A stretch of DNA of 64,000 nt from Rhabdophis nuchalis (GCA_039707465.1 CM077645.1:63764850-63828849); one strand, 5' to 3'; shown: positions 1 to 11,010, counted from the stretch's first letter. Numbers and translations: made by a program. The notes: generated by a model not told the origin, from the letters alone.

Positions 1-18
1 AAAACTAAAAATTAATCG

Positions 19-290
19 TTAAAAACCCTGTGCAGCAGCATCATGACTGGTAGATTGATACTGATTGGTCTCATTTGTATGTTTCTCCTTATTTTGAATT
101 TCAATGGCTTGGGTGGAGGGTGGGGCTCGTCTGCTGGTCAGTGCTGGTTTCCAGATGTCTGGTAGGCGGAAGGTGTCATCACGTTTGTTCATACTGTTAG
201 ATTGCTTCTCTATTTCAATGGCTTCTCTGATTATTCTCCTGTTCAGTTGTTCAGCCTTGGAGATCATTTTAGTTCCTTTTATATATATAA
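19..290 (-). pseudogene. Penelope-like element fragment (C-terminal region)
   Basis: The minus frame reads a peptide with NRRIIREAIEIEK followed by NKRDDTFRLPDIWKPAL and a stop near position 19. This arrangement (REAIEIEK, then N-x-RDD, then an LPDIW-like motif) resembles the C-terminal part of Penelope-like retroelement proteins next to the GIY-YIG endonuclease. Only the end of the gene is left. The upstream coding part is missing, and a Helitron 3' end abuts it near 291. It is a relic, not a working gene. The family call rests on recalled motif resemblance. Confidence 0.5.
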
Positions 291-391
291 AAGCTATACC
301 CGGCCACGCATTGCTGTGGCCCAGTCTGGTTAAATGGCCAACCAATCTGTGTGTAGATCTACACCTGCACACATACACACAACCATCATAT

Positions 392-694
392 AACCCCCAA
401 CCTACCTACCTACTGTATTTCTCCCTCTCTATCTATCCCTCTACCTACCTACCTACTGTATTTCTCCCTCTCTCTATTCCTCTACCTACCTACCTACTGT
501 ATTTCTCACTATCTATACACCTACCTACCTATGGTATTTCTCCCTCGCTGTCTATCCCTCTACTTACCTACCTACTGTATTTCTTGCTTTCTCCCTCTAC
601 CTACCTACCTACTGTATTTCTCCCTATCTATCCACCTACCTACCTACCTACCTTATTTTTCCCTCTCTATCTATCCCCCCATCTACCTACCTAC
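392..694. repeat. CTAC-rich minisatellite inside Helitron copy 1
   Basis: CTAC tetranucleotide runs are separated by a recurring block beginning TGTATTTCTCCCTCTCTATC, giving higher-order monomers of roughly 40-50 bp. The long open frame across it (rich in Tyr-Leu-Pro-Thr) is a by-product of the repeat. The same array, about twice as long, occurs in the copy at 62929-63585. Confidence 0.85.
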
Positions 695-780
695 CGTAAT
701 ACAATAATACAATAGCAGGGTTGGAAGGGACCTTGTAGGTCATCTAGTCCAACTCCCTGCCTAGGCAGGAAGCCCTATAC

Positions 781-1184
781 GCATGATTTATTTTTATTTA
801 TTTTTTCACATTTATAACCCGCACCCATCTCACCATAAAGGGACTCGGGGCGGCGAACCTATGGCACGGGTGCCACAGATGGCACACGGAACCATTTCTT
901 AGGCCACGCGAGGCATTGCCCTGTCAGCTTCAGTGTGTATGTGTGCCCTGGCCAGCTGATTTAGGCCTTCTTTTGAGGCCATTTTTTGCCCTCTGGAGGA
1001 GGGGGAAGGCTGTTTTCACCCTCCCCAGGCTCCTATAAAGCCTCTAGAGCCTGGGGAGGAGGTAAAAAGCATGCCAAATGCAGGGGGTCATGCACATAGC
1101 ATTATGGATGTGGCTCACTGTGCACATTGCCCCTGCACTCCCCCTGCTTTTGGCACGCAAGCCAAAAAAGGTTAGCCATCACTG
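781..1184. mobile_element. hAT-type non-autonomous transposon with TSD CCCTATAC
   Basis: A perfect 8-bp duplication CCCTATAC flanks it (773-780 and 1185-1192). The right end reads GGTTAGCCATCACTG, whose complement CAGTGATGGCTAACC pairs with the left end GCATGAT...GGCGAACCTATGG. The corresponding CR1 at 63650-63690 lacks it and gives the empty site. The left terminus is split by a LINE tail at 788-851. Confidence 0.8.
788..851 (-). mobile_element. LINE 3' tail nested in the hAT terminus
   Basis: The complement reads CCCGAGTCCCTTTATGGTG and then an ATAAA-rich tail. This is the 3' end type seen on the L2-clade element at 26160-26232. It sits between the first seven bases of the hAT terminus (GCATGAT) and the rest (GGCGAACC). 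Confidence 0.6.
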
Positions 1185-1795
1185 CCCTATACCATTTCAG
1201 ACAAATGGCTATCCAACATCTTCTTGAAGACTTGCAGTGTTGGGGCATTCACAACTTCTGGAGGCAAGCTGTTCCACTGGTTAATTGTTCTAACTGTCAG
1301 GAAATTTCTCCTCAGTTCTAAGTTGCTTCTCTCCTTGATTAGTTTCGACCCATTGCTTCTTGTTCTGCCCTCAGGGGCTTTGGAGAATAGCTTGACTCCC
1401 TTTTCTTTGTGGCAACCCCTGAGATATTGGAAGGCTACTACCCTGTCTCCCCTAGTCCCTCTTTTATTAACCTGTATTTCCCCCCCCCCCCTCTCTCTAT
1501 GGGCCACCTGGGAGTTTGCTATCCCAGTGCCTTTTTGGCCCTAAGAGGCCTCCATACAGGCTGAGGAAATGACTGTTGGTGGGAGGAGTTACAGGGAGGT
1601 GAAAACCTGATCAGTGGGTACATTTTACATTTGTGTACCTTGCACATGACACACATGTGCTAGGCACAAAATGAGTATGTATTCTATTATCGGAAGTCCT
1701 TGTGAACATTGTGTGAAAGTTTGGTGTAAATCGGTTCAGTAGTTTTTGAGATTAGTGGATTCGTACAAACTATTTTACATTTTTATTTATATAGA

Positions 1796-2329
1796 TATAT
1801 ATATTTTCAGTATAGCTTGTATTTGGAAATTCTGCATTTTATAGGAATATTTGTAGTTCTACTCAACTATTATTTTATAGTTTAACTGCCAAATAAAATA
1901 AGAAAAACAGGTTAGATTAAAGATCAAGGAAGTCTTATTTGTCTCCTCTATTATACTTGTTCTGAATTATATATAAGAAATAAGACTTAAAACATGTTTA
2001 TGTTGGCTAGTTTTTCTGTATTAGGTTTGATTACTTACATGCTATCAAGTCAGTGACTCAGTGACTACAAAGATAGGTTTTCTCCATGATGATTTGTCTC
2101 TAAACTGGTTCTACATTTCTTCTAATGGAACACCTATGACTAGTGTAAACTGACCATCCATCACCTGAGAGGCTGTCCTCTTCTTCTCTTTCCTTTCACT
2201 TTTCCAGGGGTAACATACTTCTCCAGAGATCTAGGTCTTCATATTAGACCTTCATATTCAAAGTAGAATAATTTGAACCTGGTTACTGATGCCTCAGGTA
2301 AGAACTCTGAGTTGATTTGTTTGACGATC
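1796..2329. other. No recognised feature
   Basis: AT-rich unique-looking sequence. If the gene model is right it lies in intron 2 or further downstream of the PDZD8-like gene. Confidence 0.5.
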
Positions 2330-2337
2330 CCTTAGTT

Positions 2338-2545
2338 CAGTGGTGGGCAAACTCATTAGTTAACAGAGCCAAATATCAACAATACCGCGATTGAAATTTC
2401 TTTTGAGAGCCGGAAGATGTGGCCTGTTTTGTGGGAGTGGCTCATGTGACTGGGTGGGCGTGCCCAACTTGGAAAATGTGAAACTCACTTAACAATGGTC
2501 TTGGTTAGCAACCAAACTTTTAGGCTCAATTGTGGTCATAAGTTT

Positions 2546-2597
<52 letters not shown>

Positions 2598-3316
2598 TTT
2601 CTTTCTTTCTTTCTCTCTCTCTCTCTCTTTCTCCATTTCTCTCTCTCTTTCTTTCTCTCTCTCTTTCTTTCCCTCTTTCTCTCTCTTTCTCTTTCTTTCT
2701 TTCTCTCTCTCTCTCTCTTTCTCTCTCTATCTGTCTCTCTCCTTCGTCCGCCCACCTCTGTCACTCTGTGTGTGTGTGTGTCTGTCTGTCTCGCATTCAC
2801 TCAATCACTCATTCTGTGTCTCTGTCTATCTTTCTCTCTCTCCTTCCCTCTCTCTGTCTCTCCCTGTCTTTCGGTGTCTGTCTGTCACTCTCTGATTCCC
2901 CCCCTCCCTCCCTGTGTCTGTGCCTCTCTGTCTGTCTGCCCCCCCCTGCCCGCGGAGCCTCCTCAGCCCACCCGCCGCACCAGGCTAAAGCAAGTGAGCG
3001 AGTAAGCTCGCTCAGGCTACTTCCAGGGGTGAGAAGGCTCCATGTGGGGGGGAAGGAACAGCATTCCATGGGTGACCCATGGGTGACCCACTGGACTCCG
3101 TTTTCCTCCCCCCGCCCGCGGAGCCTCCACACCCCCTGGAAGTAGACGAGTGGCCAGCATGCCGGCTGGGAAGGCTCCGCGGATGGAGGGAGGGAATCGG
3201 CGGCCGGTAGGGAGGCTTGCTCCGGCGGGTCCCAGGAGTCCCACTGTCGGCGAGGGTGGAGGAAGAGGGGCCAAAGAGCCACATGCGGCTCGCGAGCCGC
3301 GGTTTGCCGACCACTG
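2338..3316. mobile_element. hAT-type transposon with expanded CT-rich core
   Basis: Terminal inverted repeats CAGTGGTGGGCAAAC and (complement of the right end) CAGTGGTCGGCAAAC differ at one base. The 8-bp flanks are CCTTAGTT (2330-2337) and CCTTAGCT (3317-3324), matching at 7 of 8, as expected for hAT. No transposase frame is present. The interior contains about 400 bp of pyrimidine microsatellite and a GC-rich segment ending in a GAGCCACATGCGGCTC-type subterminal palindrome. Confidence 0.8.
2545..2960. repeat. Pyrimidine microsatellite (CTTT, CT, TG/TC runs)
   Basis: A (CTTT)n run of about 60 bp grades into mixed CT, CTTT, TG and CTGT runs. The long Leu/Ser/Phe-rich frames here are repeat artefacts. 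The array lies wholly inside the hAT element. Confidence 0.9.
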
Positions 3317-3324
3317 CCTTAGCT

Positions 3325-4109
3325 TGTTATCTTGCCTATCCAAAACATTCTCAGGATTTTGAACATTATTCAAAAATGTCAAAACGTTATCCTGCTTCTT
3401 CAAAGCCCACTTTCACTTACTGCCTGCATAATTTTGATCTTTATAGGTGTGGAGACATCACTGCATCTGAATATCTCTTCCAGGTCCTTGCTCGGAAGAG
3501 ATATTCAAGTGTTAATCTGCATCACATTTCTTAATTGCTGGATACATTTTAATGCTTAAAGCTGATCCTAAAATGCAAAAGTTATCCACTATTTCAATAG
3601 TGACTCAGCAGTGATTCTACCAAGTTATACCAGAGGGAAAAACAGGAAGCAGAACTATACCATTAATTCAGCAACTAAAGATACAAGAAATGAAAACTTT
3701 TCTTCTCATCTATTTCCCAAGCCAATTTGTTTTGATAAGAGCAGCAGCTTCTGATTACTTTATAGTTATTAATGAATTGTTTTGCATTCCAGCTGGTCAT
3801 TCTAATATCAGTAATAAATTGTATACTATTTTCCAAACATTCTTGTTTTCTGTTCCTTCTTCTCCTTTATGATTTTCAGCTTTGACTTACTGCTTTGCAG
3901 GCCACTGTGAGAATTTATCCGGCTTAAAGGAGAGACTACAAATGTCTTCTTTTAGTTTTGTTATATTTATTGCTATATTAATATTCCATCATTTTTCTGA
4001 GAGATTCATACACATCAGCATCAGTTCTTAGCTAAAACACAGGACATGCTATGGAATTGAATGTGTCAGTTCCACAGTAGATCCACTACAGAATCCCTGA
4101 AAGATAACC
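3325..4109. other. No recognised feature
   Basis: AT-rich sequence with short unsupported ORFs. A weak LINE-like look around 3360-3540 could not be assigned. Confidence 0.4.
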
Positions 4110-4830
4110 ATTCAGCTTCTTCAAGTCTTCAAACTCACTACATCATGTGGCAGCCTGTTTCACAGGTTGACAGTTTGTACTACCAGGAAATTAGTCATGA
4201 TGACTATAATGAACTTCCTTGTACTTTTTAACTTTCTGATTTTGCTTTGCCTACTGGGCCATAGATAATACATCTGCACCCTTTTCTATGACAACCATTC
4301 AGATATTTGATACTGTTATCATAGCTTCACTCACTTGAATTTTATATGCAGATCCTTTAAACATTTCTCTTAAAGATAGGTTTCCAAAACTTTCACTATC
4401 TTGGTGGCTGTTATTGAACTTGCTCTGTTTTCTCACTATGCTTTTTGAACTGTGGTACCCGGAACTGGACCTATGGAGCAATTCTGATCTCTTAAATTAG
4501 CTCTGTGCTCTGAGGTTAATATATCCAAAGGAGCATCTGCCTTTTTTGAGCTGCAACACACTACTAGGTTGTGTTTAACAAGTTGCTGATGAAGACACCC
4601 AATTTCTTTCCCCACACACTACGGTACTGCCAAACTAGGTATCAGCACTCAATATTTGTGCTATATATTTTTCCTACCCAGATGCTGAACTTTACATTAT
4701 TCCTTTTGGAATTTTATTCTGTTCATTTTTGCCTACTGCTCAAATCCATCTACATCTTAAGTGTTCTCTCTTATCTAAAGTATAGCTATCACAGGAGCTC
4801 TGTCCTATTTGCTAATGAAAACTTTCTGTC
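4110..4830 (-). mobile_element. Old CR1/L3-like LINE fragment
   Basis: The plus strand carries phrases typical of antisense old CR1/L3 copies: CAGCCTGTTTCACAGGTTGA, GGTTTCCAAAACTTTCACTA, then a GGAACTGGACCTATGGAGCA stretch. The frame is broken throughout. Boundaries are approximate. Confidence 0.4.
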
Positions 4831-4969
4831 AGTAAAATAAACTGGGATATAAATCCTTAACTTGAAGAACCGTGACTCTAACTTTAACTCTTTCTTAATC
4901 CTGCTTACCCAATCACTTAACTTTAAGACACAAACAAAATCAATATTACAAGAAGTACCAAGAACATAC

Positions 4970-5092
4970 CTTGAGCATTCTATTAAAGAAACTTTTAGTC
5001 TTCCTTCCGTTAGTGAGAAACCTTGTATACTGAGGTTCCGGTCTCTATATTCGTCAGGTGGCACAACTTGAAATGGAAAAAATGGCTTGAAC
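4970..5092 (-). CDS. PDZD8: PDZD8-family gene, exon 2 (123 bp)
   Basis: Exon 2 is read 5092 to 4970. Its acceptor is a pyrimidine-rich stretch ending TTAG, and its donor is AAG|GTATGT. It is exactly 41 codons long and phase 2 at both ends, so it joins exon 1 (which ends with two bases of an Arg codon) without a shift. It encodes RFKPFFPFQVV, a variable linker, then SLTEGRLKVSLIECS. In PDZD8 this is the segment right after the SMP domain, leading to the PDZ domain. The linker (PPDEYRDRNLSIQGF) and several substitutions differ from mammalian PDZD8 as I recall it, so a PDZD8-like paralogue is possible. The next exon would lie below 4969. I do not see it in this window, so intron 2 probably runs past position 1. 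Confidence 0.85.
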
Positions 5093-5945
5093 CTAATCAA
5101 AAGATAAGCGCATATTATTTATTTAGAAATGTGACTTTAGCAATTCATTCTGTTGTCACAAGATTCTGACAGAAAGTATCTATAACCCCAGAAATGAAAT
5201 AATCATTATCATCATAGCCAGGTATGGAGTATGTATTGCAATTGTTGTTGCATCCAAAAGTGGCAACTAGTTTGTGTACATGTAATTATTTCACATTTCC
5301 CAGTAATACTATTTGTGATCACATTTAAGGTTTTATTTCCCAAAAGACTTGAAAAAATATCCATGTGTTTACTTTTATGATAGAAAGTTATAAGCATTTA
5401 TTCAAAGTGTCTATAACACTTATGGTAAATTATGATAGAAAAATATGGAAAACTTAAATGGCAACTTCCACAGGAGCGAGCAGGCAGGATGTATCAAACT
5501 GACAAAAGCAGTGTTGCAATCCAACTTCTACCTTTTTAAAAAAATACATGCCCAAAAGGATAAAAATAGTTGCATGATGGCACAATAGATTTTCTTCATT
5601 CTGATGAAAGAAGCAAGATCTTGCCAACACTAATGAATTTAAGTATCCTGTAACTTATAAAAGAATTGTATAAATAACTGATTGAATTTTGTTTCATGCA
5701 CTGGTTTCTGAAGACAAATTATTCCAGGTCATTCACTAACTTAAGAAAACTAGAGGGGGCCTGATTTCTATGCTGAATATCAATTTTCATGTTAAGGTAA
5801 AGTCTCCTATAAGTTGAATGTTACTCCTGATGACTTAATGGACATGAAAATGGTTCCCCATTGCATTTTTCCAAGATGTTCCTGGTGCTATTGTAGGAGA
5901 AAATAAAGTGTTGTTTAGGAGAAGCTAACACCACACTCCCTAAAT

Positions 5946-6090
5946 CAGGGGTGTCCAAACTTGGGAACTTTAAGACTTGTGGACTTCAACTCCCAGAATT
6001 CCCCAGCCAGCTATGCTATGCTATGCTGGCTGGGGAATTCTGGGAGTTGTAGTCCACAAGTCTTAAAGTTTCCAAGTTTGGACATCCCTG
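5946..6090. mobile_element. Palindromic hAT MITE with perfect 8-bp TSD
   Basis: Left end CAGGGGTGTCCAAACTTGG is mirrored by the right end CCAAGTTTGGACATCCCTG. The two arms pair almost throughout around a short (TATGC)n centre, so the RNA would form a long hairpin. The flanks CCCTAAAT (5938-5945 and 6091-6098) are identical. Related elements lie at 54683, 57440 and 58018. Confidence 0.9.
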
Positions 6091-6286
6091 CCCTAAATTA
6101 TCTTTCCAGAGACTTGAGAAGTGATGATAGTTAGATGCTGCCACTAGCTGGATGTTTATATATGGCTTTGTTTAAAAAGAGGGTGTGTCTTCAAATGAAT
6201 CTCGACTTCTCATGACTGCCTAGACAAGTCCTGGCAGTTTTCTTGGCACTTTTTCAGAAGTGATTTTTACATTAGCAGTACACGTG

Positions 6287-6370
6287 ATCCCTAACTTACA
6301 ACCACAATTGGGATGAGAATCTTAATCACTGAGTAAGGTGGTCATTAAATGAGACAATCCTCATGTGGCT
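6287..6370. mobile_element. Partial Tc1/mariner-type MITE
   Basis: The stretch TCCCTAACTTACAACCACAA followed by GTGGTCATTAAATGAG matches the left part of the MITE family seen complete at 12668 and 61897. The right part is missing. Confidence 0.5.
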
Positions 6371-8247
6371 GCTTTGCTGAACAACAGTAATCCCAGCACT
6401 TTAAGGACGATCTGTTATTATGCAATGTTCTGAAAAATAAAAATCTTCCCCTATTGGGCTAAATTATTTCCATTTTTGTTTTTATATTCCATTATTCTTT
6501 TGCATAAAGATTACCTAGTTTGTCCTAAGTAGAGTTTAGTAATTACAAAGTACATTTTACCTTTTAGAGAAATTATGAAGATAATTTTCCAAATTGCAAA
6601 GATGACAAACTAACTATGCTAGTTTACCTTGCAAATGTCCTTCTTAATAAGGAAATATTCGATCATTCATTATACTTTGCATATCTAGAAAACAGAATCT
6701 GTCCAGTGGTGAACAGAGTTCTTCGGTTCCTTAACAATAAGACTGTTGTATTCCACTATGCTAACAAGTCAGACACTGCCACTACTTTGCAACACAATGC
6801 CAATTCCTCATGCAGTCCAAGACATGTATTTTCTCATGTTTGAGAAAATATGTACATTACATATTTACCATAATGCTGCTCTGCATAACGTCTCCCCAAG
6901 CCAAGAGCAAAAATGGGAAGTTACTTTTCCATGCCCACTCACAATAGCCTGATGTCAACCAGAGTGCTGCAGCCTTGCAATCCTGCATGCTAAATTGGAT
7001 TATGAGCAGGCCTATGTGCCAGTACTCCTTGGTCATCACTCTTACCCAATCAAAACCAAAGCCCTATGAGAATCTAGTTCCGTTCTGTCTGAGTAAAATA
7101 TATCATAGGAAATGAAAGAGAAAAAAGAAAAATAATTTATAAAATATACAAAAATACCCTGATAATCATACTAAATTTGCTTACTGAAGTCTTAGAGAGA
7201 TTATGACAGTTAACATTGTGTTGAGAATCTGATAGAAGGTAATCAATTGCATATTTTCATTATATTACAGATTGAATAGTGTATATAGACAGTTATAGTC
7301 TGTTTATTGTACTATAAGAAACTTCCCGATTTGTATTCTTACTATTTGTTAGCATATAATTAGCTCACTGAGACTGTAAAATAAAATTTCAACTAATTCT
7401 CAAAAGTTATTTGTTTTTTGAATGAAGTTTTGTTTAAAAGACTCAGCATCACAACTCCAGAACTCTCCATGCACTTTCCAGAAAATTCACATGTACACTG
7501 AAAATAAAAATAGAATTTTATAGACAAAACTTAAAAATGTCCTGTATCCACCAAAGAACATGCATATTCCAATAATGTCATCTGAAATAGGTGTGCCAAT
7601 TGTGCACATAAGATTATCAGGTGCATTAACACCTGCTCTAACAGATAATTAAAAATAAACTGTTCTGAGCAAGTAATTATGAGGACTACAAGATCTCATT
7701 CTCATACCACGCTTATAAATATTACTGAATCCATGTAGTGACCCTACCTTCTAAACACATACACAAAAATGCTGCAGAGTTTTATGAATGTAAAATAAAT
7801 AGATAGTAGCAGAATCCAATGTCATCTGTCACTAGTGTTAAGAAAATAACATCCATAAGGAAGCAGCATTTATCAGGAGGTTACACAGAAAAAAGGAATA
7901 ATTATATACAAAAGCATAAATTATTGGTTAACAGTTTAAAGTGAACACCAAAATGGATGTATAACTTGGTGTCCTGAGTAATATATACATGCAAACTTTT
8001 AAAAATATAATTTTATTAAAGATTTTAGTAACATTTAATATAAACTAAAAGAATAGAGAAAATAAAAGGCACAGACAAAAAATAAAAGAGTAGAAAACAG
8101 GAAGAAAAAAGAATAAATAAGGTAAAAATATATTAAAGAATGACTTCCAATGTTCACCAAAACAAGGATAAATAATTTTAGTAACTCTTCACCCCCTTTT
8201 AGTTTGCAATCAATGATCTCTTAATCCCATACCTCATCTCTTATCTA

Positions 8248-8634
8248 TTGGTAGTCCTTGATTTATGATGCATTTGTTTAAGGACCATTCTAAGTTAACA
8301 TGGATCTGAAAAAAGCGAGTTATGACTGGTCCTTGCACATATGACTGTTACAGCAGCCCTGCAGTGACATGATGAAAATTTGGGAGCTTGCAACCAGCAT
8401 GTATTTACAATGATTGCAGCACCTCAGGGTCACATATTTGCCAGTTGTGATCTTTCCAGGGGGGCTTCTGACAAGCAAAATCAATGGAGGAAACTGGATT
8501 TTCTTAATGAATGCAGTGATTGGTTTAACGACTGCAGCAAAAAAAACAAAAGCAGGTAAAACTCATTTAACAACCACATTGCTCAGTGATGAAAGTTCCA
8601 GTGTCAATTGTGGTTGTTAGTCAAGGACTGCCTG
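8248..8634. mobile_element. Tc1/mariner-type MITE, 'GTAGTCCTTGACTTA' family
   Basis: Ends GTAGTCCTTGATTTATGA and (complement of right end) AGGCAGTCCTTGACTAACAA are inverted copies of each other. The interior has the family signatures GTTTAACGACTGCAG and TTTAACAACC. There is no coding capacity. Other copies lie at 12668, 15326, 16614, 38061, 52808, 55925 and 61897. Confidence 0.75.
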
Positions 8635-9984
8635 CATAAACAAATGCATAAAGCATAATCTTTTCAGTCCTGGTGTCATCTGAAAGTCTATAATCAACAT
8701 AACATACCTTATTTTAACCTTCAAAGCCATAACAAGCCTCTTTGTAAATCTAGCATAACAAAAATTACCCAGATAGTTTGCTGCAACTGGTCCAGAACAC
8801 AATTCCATGAGCAGTTATAGGCATTTCTTACTTCACCTATGTAAAATCTCTACTCTGCAAGTTGCACAAGTTACAGTAATGTCCAAGTGCAATTCAAAGT
8901 GTCGATTGTCACCTTCAACATCTTTAGGACGTAGTTAACTTCACAGGAGCATCTTCCCTCTAATTCTTCCCTCCCCCCAACAGAAAGATTTGATACAGTA
9001 CAAGTGGCATGCTCTAAGTCCCAGCTGTAAAGCATTGCCATTTTGCAAGACCTAAGACACCCACCATGTCAGAGCAAGCCTCACTCCCTATTAGCACTAA
9101 TGATGTTACTTCATTTGGTAATGAATATTTGCAGAAAACTACCAAGCTTTGAGAACACCAAAGATCATGCAGACACAGCATCATTGTAGCTCTCTGCCCT
9201 ATAGCAGATATAGCATTTCCCCTGAAGTCTTTAAAACCTGACTCTGCTGAACCTTTGCAAGGCTGCAAAAACCTATTCATGAGGCACTGTTCTGATGGGC
9301 TGATCTGCCCCCAGATAGCATATTTTAGTATTCAATTGTGAGAACTTTTCTCCAGTACCACACTGTACTTATTAAGGCTAGTTGGTCGCTATACCTATTA
9401 TTTTATGCTGTTATTTTAGCCCCAATATATAAGCTACTGAGAATTAATTTGATGACTGATGTGGCATTTAAGTTGCTAACATAAATTTATTAAAACAAAT
9501 ATTTTAATTAAAATGAAGTAACTCCAAATTTTCTTTTATTAATTTATAGGGAGGCGACCTATTCCCTCTCATGAATTTATTACAAATACTGTTCTTAAAT
9601 CCAGAGATACAGAAGAGGTAGTTCTTCAGATGTTATAAACTACAGCTTCTACCATTCCCCTCATCATCACTCATGCTAGCAAGAGCTCTGGAACATTGTG
9701 TGTGTTCAACAACTGGAGAAGGACAAGTTCCCCACTTTAGTGTATTCTTTAATGTATTCTAGTTTTCAGTTGCTATTGTATGTTGCAAAAATACTGTAAA
9801 AATCTTCTACTCAGAAAAGCTAGATGTTATCCAGCCCCACTTACTTATTTAAAAACATTTGTATGCCTGGCATATCACATAATGAACCATAAAAGCTTTA
9901 ACCCAACAATATGTACAGTATAATAGCCTTCATAACCAATCCCCTAGGCACCAAAATACCTAATGCATGGTCTTAATCTCCTTC

Positions 9985-10218
9985 CTGAAATATATTAGGG
10001 AGGGAGACATTTTAATCTGGGGGGAATCTGTTCCATAGGATTAGGGCAGCCATGTAACCATCCTGCTTTTATTCCTGTCTGTCTGATTTCTAAGGGAAAG
10101 AAATTAGGAGCATACCTTGGGGGAAGGAGTGGATTTTTAATATTAGCCACTTGGAATCGCCCGTCCATGAGTTGGGCAGCCATATAGATTTCGATTAGAA
10201 ATAAATAAATAAATAATT
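9985..10218. mobile_element. LINE-derived 3' end with AAATA tail
   Basis: The plus strand ends in GAGTTGGGCAGCCATATAGA followed by AATAAATAAATAAATAA, the tail style of squamate LINEs. The left part (GGGGGGAATCTGTTCCATAG) resembles antisense L2-clade sequence, so two fragments may be joined. The family is uncertain. Confidence 0.4.
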
Positions 10219-10904
10219 CCTTCTCAGTTAGTATATGCAAAGTAGGCTTTTGATAATACTTGGTTAAAGAACCAAAGCCTACAAAATTGTCCATAGTTAA
10301 GCAAGTTTTCTTCTTTTACATATACACAGAATATTTGTAAAGCCTACATACTATTATTAAAAGAGGATTTCTTTGTATTTATTGAAATTGGGCAATCACT
10401 ATAAATGCTATTCAAGTAAGAATTATATTTGAATATACAATATCTTATTCTGGATTAAATCTTTAGAAGAAAAAATGCGGAAATACTTTTAACATTATGA
10501 AAATAATTCACAAGACCTGTGCATACATATTATAGGAAAAGTTGCATGCTAACTTTGCTATGTTAGTTCTAATTTAAAAATAGAAAATTTTATACTGATC
10601 CAATTAAAATGTAATATTCTAAAGCCTTTTCCTGCTCAAGAGTGTTACAAACTCTTTTTAACTTGTCTAGCAATCTGTAACTACATACAGAAAAAAACTC
10701 CCACCATAGATGAGTGAAAAGTAAGCTTCACTTTTGTCAAAGGGACATCAGCTAACCCATGAGTTTTATGTTTTTTATAGAGATGATTGTATTTATTGGA
10801 GGTATCCTCCCACCTTAATTCAAAGAAACTATTAGTTTACATCTATTAATAAAAAAATAATAAAACAAGAACAAACAAGGCTTTCTGAAAAAGCTCAGTT
10901 TTTA

Positions 10905-11010
10905 ACAGTTTACAGCAGTTTTTCTTAAAATGTGGTCGTAGGACCACTGGGTCCCACAAGACCCTTTCAAGGATCTGCAAAATCAAAATTATTTCCCAGC
11001 CGATATTGAC
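10905..11010. mobile_element. Decayed hAT (Charlie-like) end
   Basis: CAGTTTTTCTTAAAATGTGG followed by ACCACTGGGTCCCACAAGACC and CTGCAAAATCAAA resembles the terminus of old Charlie-type hAT elements. No matching right end or TSD was found. The rest, to 11480, shows nothing recognised. Confidence 0.35.

Larger units (their letters stand above)
697..1540 (-). mobile_element. CR1 LINE 3' fragment, interrupted by a hAT element
   Basis: The minus strand encodes the end of a CR1-type reverse transcriptase (RGDRVVAFQYLRG, then NLELRRNFLTVRTINQWNS, then LPPEVVNAPTLQVFKKML). It continues into the 3' UTR and ends in an ATTGTATT tail near 700. Bases 781-1184 are a later insertion. The CR1 is 5'-truncated near 1540 and lies inside the Helitron. 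Confidence 0.85.
291..1795 (-). mobile_element. Non-autonomous Helitron carrying a CR1 piece (copy 1)
   Basis: Read on the minus strand, the element starts at 1795 with TCTATATAAATAAAAATG preceded by A, a typical Helitron 5' terminus. This is followed by the ACTACTGAACCGATTTACACC-type subterminal sequence common in animal Helitrons. The other end (about 291-340) reads ACGC-GGCC-GGGTATAGCT. It matches the 3' end of the copy at 62821, which finishes in the canonical CTAG followed by T. Here CTAG appears as CTTT, so the terminus is mutated or slightly misplaced. The body holds a CTAC-rich minisatellite and a CR1 3' fragment that is shared with copy 2. No Rep/helicase ORF is present. Confidence 0.7.

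Noticed and set aside
392..694. CRISPR-like regularly spaced repeats
   Set aside because: The organism is a vertebrate; spacers are not unique and the structure is a degenerate minisatellite.
2495..3145. Long Leu/Ser/Phe-rich and Arg/Glu/Lys-rich frames
   Set aside because: They lie on CTTT/CT microsatellite inside a hAT element and show no domain.
3360..3540. Possible LINE-coding similarity
   Set aside because: A weak impression only; both strands are full of stops and no motif could be named.
1..4969. Search for exon 3 of the PDZD8-family gene
   Set aside because: No minus-strand frame with splice sites resembled the expected segment; candidate frames belong to repeats.
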